The notes under the pieces are model-generated. The model was not told the origin of the DNA and searched no databases. It saw only the letters and a list, made by a program, of their open reading frames with translations. Of a stretch of 64,000 nt of DNA, positions 11,165-19,141 are shown one piece after another. The DNA lies in contig NZ_JAKNYM010000002.1 in assembly GCF_022865105.1 (NCBI RefSeq), positions 1,211,501 to 1,275,500 of the forward strand, read 5' to 3'. Source of the DNA: Sphingomicrobium astaxanthinifaciens. GTDB lineage: Bacteria; Pseudomonadota; Alphaproteobacteria; Sphingomonadales; Sphingomonadaceae. Position numbers and translations under genes: made by a program. How positions within the stretch are numbered: the first letter of the stretch is position 1; each line of letters starts with the position of its first letter.

Positions 11165-12460
11165 ATGAGCGAATCCATTCGCCACGACCCCGCCGGCCTG
11201 CCCTGTCACGGGCGGACCGATGCCGAGGGGCGGCTGGTTGCCGCCGATGCCCCGCTCTACGCCTTGCAGGCGGCGGCGGGCGCGCGGCTCGGCCAGCCGC
11301 TCGCGGTGCCGCAGCTGCGCGCGGTCGTGAGCGAGGCGCTCCGGCTGCAGCGCGACCTGCGCCGCGCCATCGTCGCCGCCGACGAGACGCAGGATTATGA
11401 GCTGCGCGTTCGGGTCACCCCGCGCGATGCCGGCGCGCGCATCACGATCGAGGCGATGCGCCCGCGCCCGCGCGGCGAGGCGCGTTTCACGGCCGAGCCC
11501 GACAATGACGAGGCCCCCGACTTCACCGTCGACGTGCGGATGCGCCTGACCGACGTCCGCCCCGCGATCGCGCGGCGCTTCGGGGTCGATCTCGACACGC
11601 TGCCCTGTCCCTTCACCGAGCTTGCCACGCTGCTGCCCGACAAGGACGGGAGCCTGCCCTTCCTCGACGCGCTGGCGCGCGGGAGCGGGTTCGAACGCCA
11701 GCGCGCCATGGTGCGCGCGCGCGATTTCCATTTCGCCTTCGCGGGGCGTCCGCTGGTCGAGGCGGGCGAGGTCACCGGGTTCGCGATGACCGTGCTCGGC
11801 GCGGGCGTGCCCGAGCAGCCGCCCGAGGAGCATTTCGACGACACGCTGCGCACCCCGCTCACGCGGATCATCGCGGCGGCCGACCAGATCGTCGACCGCT
11901 CCGACGGGCCGCTGCGGTCGGACTATGCCAATTACGCCGGCGATATCGCCACCGCGGGACGCCATCTCCTCTCGGTCATCCGCTCGATCGGCAAGGCCGC
12001 GGGCGACACGCGCGAGGATGTCGACCTCGTCGAGCTCGCGCGCGAGGCGGCGGCGATGGCCAGCGCCGAGGCGCGCGCGAAGGCGGTCGAGATCGAGCTC
12101 GAGGAGCATGATGGCGCGCTGGTCGCGGCGGGCGAACCGCGCGGGGTTCTCCAGATCCTCGTCAACGTCATCGGCAACGCGGTCGAGCACAGCCCCGAGG
12201 GGGGCACCGTCGCGGTGGTGTTCGATGAGGACAATCGCGACGTCTCGGTCACCGTCGCCGACCAGGGGCCGGGGATCGCGCGTGCCGACCAGGGGCGGAT
12301 CTTCGAGGCCTACGAACGGCTCGGCCCGCGCGGCGACAAGCATGCCGGGCTCGGGCTGGCGATCTCGCGGCGGCTCGCCCGCTCGATGCGCGGCGACCTC
12401 GGGCTCGAGAGCGCGCTGGGCGAGGGCGCGCGCTTCACGCTGAAGCTGCCGCGCCCCTGA
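11165..12460 (+). CDS. Sensor-histidine-kinase-like protein lacking the H-box His
   Basis: A 431-residue soluble protein without membrane helices. The C-terminal half has a good HATPase domain: N-box LVNVIGNAVEHSPEGG, G1 VADQGPGIA, an F-box-like IFEAYERLG and G2 HAGLGLAISRRLARSM. The dimerization region reads FDDTLRTPLTRIIAAADQI, where a normal kinase has S-H-E-L-R-T-P-L; Asp226 stands in place of the phospho-acceptor His, and the nearest His (223) is out of register. The N-terminal half is PAS-like in composition but not clearly assignable. No response regulator is adjacent. It may be a kinase regulator or pseudo-kinase. ATG 11165 was preferred to GTG 11159. Confidence 0.72.
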   Translation: MSESIRHDPAGLPCHGRTDAEGRLVAADAPLYALQAAAGARLGQPLAVPQLRAVVSEALRLQRDLRRAIVAADETQDYELRVRVTPRDAGARITIEAMRPRPRGEARFTAEPDNDEAPDFTVDVRMRLTDVRPAIARRFGVDLDTLPCPFTELATLLPDKDGSLPFLDALARGSGFERQRAMVRARDFHFAFAGRPLVEAGEVTGFAMTVLGAGVPEQPPEEHFDDTLRTPLTRIIAAADQIVDRSDGPLRSDYANYAGDIATAGRHLLSVIRSIGKAAGDTREDVDLVELAREAAAMASAEARAKAVEIELEEHDGALVAAGEPRGVLQILVNVIGNAVEHSPEGGTVAVVFDEDNRDVSVTVADQGPGIARADQGRIFEAYERLGPRGDKHAGLGLAISRRLARSMRGDLGLESALGEGARFTLKLPRP

Positions 12461-12476
12461 CCCTTCTGTTCCGGGC

Positions 12477-13763
12477 CTAGCGTTCGCCGACGGGGACGTA
12501 GTCGCGCTGCGTCGCGCCGACATAGAGCTGGCGCGGGCGGCCGATCTTCTGCTCGGGATCCGAGATCATCTCGTTCCACTGCGCGACCCAGCCGGTGGTG
12601 CGCGCCAGCGCGAAGAGCGCGGTGAACATCTCGGTCGGGAAGCCGATCGCGTTGAGGATGATGCCCGAGTAGAAGTCGACGTTCGGGTAGAGCTTCTTCT
12701 CGATGAAATAGTCGTCGTTGAGCGCGATCTGCTCGAGCTGGCGGGCAACGTCGAGGACCGGGTCGGAGATGTTCAGTTCCTTGAGCACTTCCTCGGCGGT
12801 CTGCTGCATGACCTTCGCGCGCGGGTCGTAATTCTTGTAGACGCGGTGCCCGAAGCCCATCAGGCGGAACGGGTCGTTCTTGTCCTTGGCGCGGTCGACA
12901 TAGGCCTTAACGTTCTTCTCGTCGCCGATCTCGCGCAGCATGTTCAAGGCCGCTTCGTTGGCGCCGCCATGCGCGGGGCCCCACAGGCAGGCGATCCCCG
13001 CCGCGATGCAGGCGAAGGGATTGGCGCCCGAGGAACCGGCAAGCCGCACGGTCGAGGTCGAGGCATTCTGCTCGTGATCGGCGTGGAGGATGAAGATCCG
13101 GTCCATCGCCCGTTCGATCACGGGATTGACCTCATAGGGCTCGGCCGGGACCGAGAAGGTCATGCGCAGGAAATTGCCCGTGTAGCTGAGGTCGTTCTGC
13201 GGATAGACGAAGGGCTGGCCGACCGAATATTTGTAGGCCATCGCGGCGATCGTCGGCATCTTGGCGATGAGCCGGTGCGAGGCGATCAGGCGCTGCTGCG
13301 GATCGGTGATGTCGGTGCTGTCGTGATAGAAGGCGCTCAATGCGCCGACGACGCCGGTCATCACCGCCATCGGGTGCGCGTCGCGGCGGAAACCGCGGAA
13401 GAACTGCGCCAACTGCTCGTGCACCATCGTGTGGTAGGTGATCGTCTGGGTGAACTCGTCGAGCTCTTCCTGCTTGGGCAGGTCGCCGTGGAGGAGCAGG
13501 TAGGCGACCTCGAGGAAGTTCGCTTTCTCGGCGAGCTGGTCGATCGGGTAGCCGCGGTGGAGGAGGATGCCCTCGCCGCCGTCGATATAGGTGATCGCGC
13601 TCTGGCACGAGGCGGTCGAGGTGAAGCCGGGATCGTAGGTGAACTTGCCCGTCTGGCCGTACATCTTGCGGATGTCGACGACTTCCGGGCCGACCGAACC
13701 GGGCAGAACGGGCAGCTCGAGGCTGGATCCATCAACGTTCAGGGTGGCGGTCTTGTCACTCAT
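12477..13763 (-). CDS. gltA: Citrate synthase
   Basis: A 428-residue type II citrate synthase, condensing acetyl-CoA and oxaloacetate at the entry of the TCA cycle. Catalytic and substrate motifs are all present: [20 protein letters not shown] (His and oxaloacetate site), [12 protein letters not shown], and [15 protein letters not shown] with the second His. Length and the N-terminal beta-rich domain match the hexameric, NADH-regulated form of Gram-negative bacteria (inference). It lies nineteen bases downstream of gltX on the same strand, a conserved pair in this order; no separate promoter could be recognised in that gap. Confidence 0.97.
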   Translation of the reverse strand: MSDKTATLNVDGSSLELPVLPGSVGPEVVDIRKMYGQTGKFTYDPGFTSTASCQSAITYIDGGEGILLHRGYPIDQLAEKANFLEVAYLLLHGDLPKQEELDEFTQTITYHTMVHEQLAQFFRGFRRDAHPMAVMTGVVGALSAFYHDSTDITDPQQRLIASHRLIAKMPTIAAMAYKYSVGQPFVYPQNDLSYTGNFLRMTFSVPAEPYEVNPVIERAMDRIFILHADHEQNASTSTVRLAGSSGANPFACIAAGIACLWGPAHGGANEAALNMLREIGDEKNVKAYVDRAKDKNDPFRLMGFGHRVYKNYDPRAKVMQQTAEEVLKELNISDPVLDVARQLEQIALNDDYFIEKKLYPNVDFYSGIILNAIGFPTEMFTALFALARTTGWVAQWNEMISDPEQKIGRPRQLYVGATQRDYVPVGER

Positions 13764-13782
13764 CTATTCGACTCCGTAATCT

Positions 13783-15201
13783 CTATTCAGCGTTGCGCAT
13801 CTGGTCGGCGATGCGTGCAAGGCTCTCTTCGCGGCCCAGCAGGACCAGCACGTCGAAGATGCCCGGCGATGTATTGCTACCCGTCAGGGCCGCGCGCAGC
13901 GGTTGGGCGAGCTTCCCTAGCTTCAATTCCGCCTTCTCCGCAACCTCGCGAACGGCAGTTTCCACCGTCTCCATTTCCCAACGCGGCAGATCGGCCAAGG
14001 CTGCATGCGCCAGCGCCAGATTCTCGCGCGCCTCGTCATCGAGCAGCTGCTCGGCCTTGTCGGTCATGGCGAGCGGGCGCTGCTTGAACAGGAAGGTCGC
14101 GCCCGCGGCGAGCTCGTGCAGGTCGCGCGCGCGCGCCTTGAGCTCGGGCATGGCGCGGGTGAGGAGCGCCTTGTCGCCCTCGCTCGTGGCCCCCGCTTCC
14201 TCGGCGACCAGATCGGCGAGGCGGGCATTGTCGGCCTCGCGGATATAGTGGCCGTTGAGGTTGAGGAGCTTCTTGGTGTCGAAGCGCGAGGGGCTCTTGC
14301 CGATCCCGCTCGCGTCGAACAGCTCGATCGCGCGCTCCCGGTCGATAATCTCCTCGTCGCCATGCCCCCAGCCGAGGCGGAGGAGGTAGTTGAAGACGGC
14401 TTCGGGGAGCAGCCCCATCTCTTCGCGATAGGCATCGACCCCCAGGGCGCCGTGGCGCTTCGACAGCTTGGCGCCGTCCGACCCGTGGATCAGCGGCACA
14501 TGGCCGTAGGTCGGCTCGCGCCAGCCCATCGCCTTGATCAGCGGCAGCTGGCGGAAGGCGTTGTTGAGATGGTCGTCGCCGCGCAGGATGTGGGTGACCC
14601 CCATGTCGTGATCGTCGACCACCACCGCGAGCATGTAGGTCGGGGTGCCGTCCGAGCGCAGCAGGATGAAATCGTCGATTTCCTCGTTCTTCACGCTGAT
14701 GCGGCCCTGGACCATGTCCTCGATCACCGTTTCGCCCTCGTTGGGGGCCTTGAGGCGGACGACGAAGGGCTGGCCCTCCTGCTCGGGGCCGGGCTCGCAA
14801 TCGCGCCATTCCGAATTGAGGCGGAAGGGCTTCTTGGCGGCCTGCGCGGCCTCGCGGCGCGCGGTCAACTCGTCGCTGGTGAGATAGCATTTGTAGGCCG
14901 CGCCCTTGTCGAGCAGCGCCTGCGCGACTTCGGCGTGGCGCTCTGCGCGCTGCGACTGGAAGACGGGCTCCTCGTCGCCGAGCAGCCCAAGCCAGTCGAG
15001 CCCGTCATGGATCGCCGCGATCGCCTCGGGGGTCGAGCGCTTCTTGTCGGTATCCTCGATGCGGACGAGATACTTGCCGCCGTGGTGGCGGGCGAAAAGA
15101 TAGTTGAACAGCGCGGTGCGCGCCCCCCCGATATGGAGGAAACCGGTAGGGCTGGGGGCAAAGCGGGTGACCACCTGATTGTCAGTTTCGCTTGCGCACA
15201 C
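13783..15201 (-). CDS. gltX: Glutamyl-tRNA synthetase
   Basis: A 472-residue class I aminoacyl-tRNA synthetase charging tRNA-Glu. The HIGH signature appears as SPTGFLHIGGART near residue 20 and the KMSKS equivalent as KLSKRHGA, both intact; the C-terminal anticodon-binding helical domain ends in LGREESLARIADQMRNAE. The start used is GTG 15201 (V-C-A-S-E-T), with AAAGGA upstream; a later GTG just before VTRFAPSPTG is possible. The gene starts 26 bp from the divergent comEC start, so the two promoters must overlap. Downstream is gltA. Confidence 0.96.
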   Translation of the reverse strand: MCASETDNQVVTRFAPSPTGFLHIGGARTALFNYLFARHHGGKYLVRIEDTDKKRSTPEAIAAIHDGLDWLGLLGDEEPVFQSQRAERHAEVAQALLDKGAAYKCYLTSDELTARREAAQAAKKPFRLNSEWRDCEPGPEQEGQPFVVRLKAPNEGETVIEDMVQGRISVKNEEIDDFILLRSDGTPTYMLAVVVDDHDMGVTHILRGDDHLNNAFRQLPLIKAMGWREPTYGHVPLIHGSDGAKLSKRHGALGVDAYREEMGLLPEAVFNYLLRLGWGHGDEEIIDRERAIELFDASGIGKSPSRFDTKKLLNLNGHYIREADNARLADLVAEEAGATSEGDKALLTRAMPELKARARDLHELAAGATFLFKQRPLAMTDKAEQLLDDEARENLALAHAALADLPRWEMETVETAVREVAEKAELKLGKLAQPLRAALTGSNTSPGIFDVLVLLGREESLARIADQMRNAE

Positions 15202-15227
15202 GCGGCAAATCCTTTGTTGTTACGGCC

Positions 15228-17391
15228 ATGGAAGGTTTGCAGACTCCGCCGCGGCGGGGGTCCATGCAACCGGGTCGGCTCGGCGGCCTCGTATCGGCGT
15301 GGGCCCTTGTGCGCAAGGGGCTCGAACGGCTGCTCGAGGCCGAACGGCCCAGCTGCCGCTGTGGATCGTGGTCGCCTTCGGGGCCGGGGTCGCGCTGTGG
15401 TTCGTCGCGCCGGGCACGCCGGTGCGCGCCGGCATCATGCTGCTCGGGTTCGGGCTGGCGGGGCTGGCGGCGCGCGGGCAGGGGCGCATGCGCGAGGCGC
15501 TGCTGGTCGGATCGCTGGCGATCGCGCTGGGGTGCGGGTGGATCTGGCTTCGCGCGGAGGCGGTGGCGCACCAGGTGCTGGACCGGATCCAGATCGCCAC
15601 TATCGAGCGCACGGTCGAGCGGGTCGAGCCGCTCGTCGCCAAGGACCGCTGGCGGCTGACGCTGGCGCTCGAGGACGCGCGCTTGCCGCGCCGGGTGCGG
15701 GTGAGCTTGCGCGCGGCGCAATATGACCCGGCGATGGGCGCAGGGGCGCGGGTGGCGCTGCGCGCACGGCTCACCCCGCCGCCGACGATAGCGGTACCGG
15801 GGGGCTATGATTTCGCGCGCACCGCCTGGTTTGCCCAGATCGGCGCGGTGGGCACCGCGCTGGGCGACGTCGAGATCCTCGCGCCGAGCGCCCCCTCGGG
15901 GCTGTCGGGCTGGCGCATGGCGCTGGGCGAGCGGGTGCGCGATCGCCTGCCGGGACGCGGTGACGGCATCGCCACCGCGCTCGCGACGGGCGACAAGAAT
16001 GCGGTCGACAAGGCGGATGCCGAGGCGATGCGCCGCTCGGGGCTGGCGCACCTGCTCGCCGTATCGGGGCTGCATATCGCCGCGGTAGTGGGCGGGGCGA
16101 TGCTGCTGTCGCTCAAGCTGCTCGCGTTGTCGCCGCGGCTCGCGGCGCGGTACAACCTGATCATCGTCTCGGCGGCGATGGGGGCCTTGGCGGGGGTGGG
16201 CTACACCCTGCTGACGGGCATGCAGGTGCCCACGGTGCGCGCCTGCATCGCCGCGCTGCTCGTGCTCGCGGGGATGGCGCTGGGGCGCGAGGCGCTGTCG
16301 CTGCGGCTTGTCGCGGCGGGGGCGGCGCTGATCCTGCTGGTTCGTCCCGAGGCGATCGCGGGCGCGAGCTTCCAGCTCAGTTTCGCGGCGGTGACCGCGA
16401 TCATCGCGCTCCACGCGCACCCGCGCGTGCGCGGCTGGCTGGCGCCGCGCGACGACGGCATCGGCGGCCGCCTCGCGCGCGGCTTCCTCGCGCTCCTCCT
16501 CACCGGGCTGGCGGTCGAACTCGCGCTCATCCCCTTCGCGCTGTTCCATTTCCACAAGTCGGGGCTCTACGGGGTCGCGGCCAACCTCATCGCGATCCCG
16601 CTCACCACCTTCCTGATCATGCCCGCGCTCGCGCTCGGGCTGGTGCTCGACCTCGTCGGGCTCGGCGCGCCCGCCTGGTGGGTGGCGGGGCTCACGCTCG
16701 ATGCGCTGACCGCGCTCGCGCACGGGGTCTCGGCCAGCCCCGGCGCGGTGGCGATGGTGCCGAGCATGCCGGGCCCCGCCTTTGCCGCCTGCATCGTCGG
16801 CTTCCTCTGGCTGTGCCTGTGGCAGCGAGGCTGGCGCTGGGCGGGGGTGCCGCTCTGGCTCGGCGGGCGGTCGCCTTCGCCGCGCCGCGCCCGCCGCTGC
16901 TCGTCACCGGCGATGGGCGGCATCTCGCGCTGCTCGACGAGGCGGGGGTGCCGCACCTGTTGCGCGCCCGCGCGGGGGATTTCGTGCGCGACATGCTGGC
17001 CGAAGGGGCGGGGCAGGACGGCGCGCTACCCGCGCTCGAGCAATCCACACTGGCGCGCTGCAACCGCGATGCCTGCCTCGCGGTGATCGAGCGCGACGGG
17101 CGCCAGTGGCGCATCCTGGCGACCCGCTCGCGCGACTTCATTGCCTGGCGCGAGCTGGTCGCGGCCTGCGCGCGCGCCGATATCGTCGTCAGCGAACGCT
17201 GGTTGCCGAAGGCCTGCACGCCGCGCTGGCTCAAGCTCGACCGCGAGACGCTGGCGCAAAGCGGCGGGGTGGCCGTGCACCTGAGCGCAGAGCCGCGGGT
17301 CGAGACGGTGGCGGCGCGAGGCCGCCACCTTCCCTGGTCGCCCTATTCGGCGACCGCGTCGCCGCCGCCTTCGGGGGCGTCGGGTTCGTAG
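15228..17391 (+). pseudogene. comEC: comEC/rec2 DNA-uptake channel, two frameshifts
   Basis: ComEC is the inner-membrane channel that passes transformed DNA into the cytoplasm. The reading is split over three frames. Frame one (from ATG 15228) gives LGGLVSA..LERLLEAER; the next expected residues, QLPLWIVVAFGAGVALWF, are in another frame from about 15347. The Competence domain follows (LLAVSGLHIAAVVGGAML, GYTLLTGMQVPTVRACIAAL). After WAGVPLWLGG near 16868 the frame is lost again and the expected tail (LLVTGDGRHLALLDEAG, ATRSRDFIAWRELV, CTPRWLKLDRETL) lies in the third frame to 17391. Each shift fits loss of one base in a G/C run. Either a decaying gene or two sequencing errors. The end overlaps the convergent VOC gene by 49 bp. 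Confidence 0.78.
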
Positions 17392-17798
17392 ACGGCGACG
17401 CGGTTGCCCGAGGGGTCGACCGCCTCGAACCGGCGTCCCCCCGGAAAGGCGAAGATCGGGCGCACCAGCCGCCCGCCTGCCGCGACCACGCGCTCGAGCG
17501 CGGCTTCGAGGTCGTCGGTGCGGATCGCCGGCAGCGGCGCGGCGGGCGCGTCGCTGCCCGGCCCCGCGAGCCCGATGTCGGTATCGTTGGTGACGGTGGC
17601 GGCATAGTCGGGGCCGAAATCGGTCAGCGACCAGCCGAACGCGGCCTCGTAAAAGGCCTTGGTGGCGGGCAGGTCGGTGGCGGGCAGTTCGACATAGTCG
17701 AAACGGGCGCTGGGCACGGCAGGCTCCTCGGGCGACAGGCTAGGCGCGGCGCAGGCGAGGCACGCCAGCGCCGGGACAAGGGCGGCGGGCGCGCGCAT
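17343..17798 (-). CDS. VOC-family (glyoxalase/bleomycin-resistance fold) lipoprotein
   Basis: A 151-residue protein with a short signal sequence and a lipobox-like ALACLACAA around residue 16, so it is probably a periplasmic lipoprotein. The mature part is one VOC module: FDYVELPATDLPATKAFYEAAFGWSLTDFGPDY, then GGRLVRPIFAFPGGRRFEAVDPSGNRVAVYEP. Such modules bind a metal or small ligand; the substrate is unknown. Its ATG overlaps the lexA stop by one base (TGATG), so it should be made from the lexA transcript and be SOS-responsive, which is inference. A secreted VOC protein in this place is not something I recognise from relatives. Confidence 0.75.
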   Translation of the reverse strand: MRAPAALVPALACLACAAPSLSPEEPAVPSARFDYVELPATDLPATKAFYEAAFGWSLTDFGPDYAATVTNDTDIGLAGPGSDAPAAPLPAIRTDDLEAALERVVAAGGRLVRPIFAFPGGRRFEAVDPSGNRVAVYEPDAPEGGGDAVAE

Positions 17799-18469
17799 CA
17801 GTAGCGGCGGATGATCCCGGCGAGCCGGCCCTGCACCGCGACTCGGCCTTCCTCGTAGCGTTGCGCGGCATAGGCGGCGTTGGCAGGATCGAGCCGCACC
17901 ATCTGCCCCTCGCGGCGGTAGGTCTTCAGCGTGGCTTCCTCGCCGTCGACCAGCGCCACCACGATCTCGCCGTCGCGTGCGTTCTCGACCTTGCGGATGA
18001 GCGCGAAATCGCCGTCGAGGATGCCTTCCTCGACCATCGAATCGCCCGCCACCTCGAGCGCATAATGTTCGCCCGGACCGAGCAGCGCGGCGGGGACCGC
18101 AAAGCCTTCGTTGCCCTGCAGCGCCTCGATCGGCGTACCCGCGGCGATGCGGCCGTGGAGCGGGATCTCGACCACGTCATTGGCGGGGGCGGGGACGACA
18201 TCGACGGTGCGCGGGCGAGCCGCGTGGGCCGGGGTGTCCGGCGCCTCGGCCAGCCCCTCGGGCAGCTTGAGGACCTCGAGCGCGCGGGCGCGGTTGGGCA
18301 GGCGGCGAATGAATTCGCGTTCCTCGAGCGCGCCGATCAGCCGGTGCACCCCCGACTTGGACTTGAGGTCGAGCGCCTCACGCATCTCGTCGAAGCTGGG
18401 GCTGATCCCCGTCTCCGTCAGGCGCTGGTTGATGAAGGCAAGCAGTTCGTGTTGCTTCGGCGTCAGCAT
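17798..18469 (-). CDS. lexA: LexA repressor
   Basis: A 223-residue SOS repressor and self-cleaving protease. The N-terminal winged helix-turn-helix (residues 1-65) reads [31 protein letters not shown]. The cleavage site is Ala110-Gly111 ([11 protein letters not shown]), the nucleophile Ser144 ([11 protein letters not shown]) and general base Lys182 ([11 protein letters not shown]) are in place. Residues 70-100 are a longer, Pro/Ala-rich linker than in E. coli, as in other sphingomonads. Upstream lie a near-consensus promoter and a perfect alphaproteobacterial SOS box (18517-18531), so it is autoregulated. Confidence 0.97.
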   Translation of the reverse strand: MLTPKQHELLAFINQRLTETGISPSFDEMREALDLKSKSGVHRLIGALEEREFIRRLPNRARALEVLKLPEGLAEAPDTPAHAARPRTVDVVPAPANDVVEIPLHGRIAAGTPIEALQGNEGFAVPAALLGPGEHYALEVAGDSMVEEGILDGDFALIRKVENARDGEIVVALVDGEEATLKTYRREGQMVRLDPANAAYAAQRYEEGRVAVQGRLAGIIRRY

Positions 18470-18516
18470 CGGGTCCCCCTCGGCCTAGGATGGTTCACGG
18501 CATTTGTTCCCATGGA

Positions 18517-18531
18517 GAACGAACATGGAAC
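18517..18531 (-). promoter_or_regulatory. LexA operator (SOS box)
   Basis: On the minus strand the sequence is GTTC-CATGTTC-GTTC, an exact match to the alphaproteobacterial LexA box GTTC-N7-GTTC. It directly abuts the -10 element of the lexA promoter on its downstream side, about 48 bases before the lexA start, so bound LexA should block open-complex formation or early elongation. A second GTTC half-site in inverted orientation nearby (18507-18520, GTTCCCATGGAGAAC) could extend binding. Confidence 0.9.
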
Positions 18532-18560
18532 ATCTAGGCAACCGTCGCGGCGGCTGTCAA
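18532..18560 (-). promoter_or_regulatory. lexA promoter
   Basis: Reading on the minus strand, TTGACA (18560-18555), a 17-bp spacer and CTAGAT (18537-18532). The -35 box overlaps the trpG stop codon, so lexA can be transcribed independently of ppiD-trpG. This is the best match in the window to the recurring TTGnnA-N16/17-CTAGnT pattern. Confidence 0.8.
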
Positions 18561-19141
18561 GCCGTTTCGCCCGCGCAAAGAGCCACGAAGGCGGAGATCA
18601 GCTCGCGCCCGGCCTCGCTGGCGATGCTCTCAGGGTGGAACTGGACGCCATGCGCGGGGGCCTCGGCGTGGCGCAGCCCCATGCACAGCCCGTCGGCGCT
18701 CCACGCGTTGGCGAGCAGCGGGGGGCGCGGGGCGGGCACCGCGAGCGAATGGTAGCGGGTCATGGCGAGCGGCGAGGGCAGGCCCGCGAACAGCCCGCTG
18801 CCGTCGTGGCGCACCTGCGCGATCTTGCCGTGCATCGGCGCGACCCGCCGCACCTCGCTGCCGCAGGCGAGCGCGAGCGCCTGGTGCCCGAGGCAGACGC
18901 CGAGGAAGGGGCGGCGCGCCGCCACGCAGGCGGCGGCGAGCGCGACCGAGAGGCCCGCGTCCTCGGGCGCGCCGGGGCCGGGCGAGACCATGATCCCGTC
19001 GGCGCCGGCGGCCAGCGCCGCGTCAAGGTCGAGTGCATCGCTGCGCGCGACCGCGACCTCGGCGCCCGCCTGTCGCAGATAGTCGACGAGCGTGAAGGTG
19101 AAGCTGTCGCGGTTGTCGAGCGCGAGCAGGCGGGGGATCAG
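18557..19141 (-). CDS. trpG: Anthranilate/aminodeoxychorismate synthase glutamine amidotransferase subunit, probable CTG start
   Basis: A 194-residue class I glutamine amidotransferase that supplies ammonia to chorismate-using synthases. Catalytic triad: Cys83 in GVCLGHQ, and His169/Glu171 in FHPES. The N-terminal LALDNRDSFTFTLVDYL matches the family's beginning, but no ATG, GTG or TTG precedes it; CTG 19141 overlaps the ppiD TGA (CTGA) with GGGGGC just upstream, so I start there. MVSPGPG at residue 51 is the first ATG and would delete the first strand and the oxyanion region. Partner subunits (trpE, pabB) and trpD/trpC are not beside it, so it may serve folate (as PabA) rather than tryptophan. 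Orthology to trpG versus pabA cannot be settled here. Confidence 0.85.
   Translation of the reverse strand: MIPRLLALDNRDSFTFTLVDYLRQAGAEVAVARSDALDLDAALAAGADGIMVSPGPGAPEDAGLSVALAAACVAARRPFLGVCLGHQALALACGSEVRRVAPMHGKIAQVRHDGSGLFAGLPSPLAMTRYHSLAVPAPRPPLLANAWSADGLCMGLRHAEAPAHGVQFHPESIASEAGRELISAFVALCAGETA

Noticed and set aside
17798-17800. The lexA stop and VOC start read as one fused protein
   Set aside because: The frames differ and the stop is clear; it is a one-base stop/start overlap.
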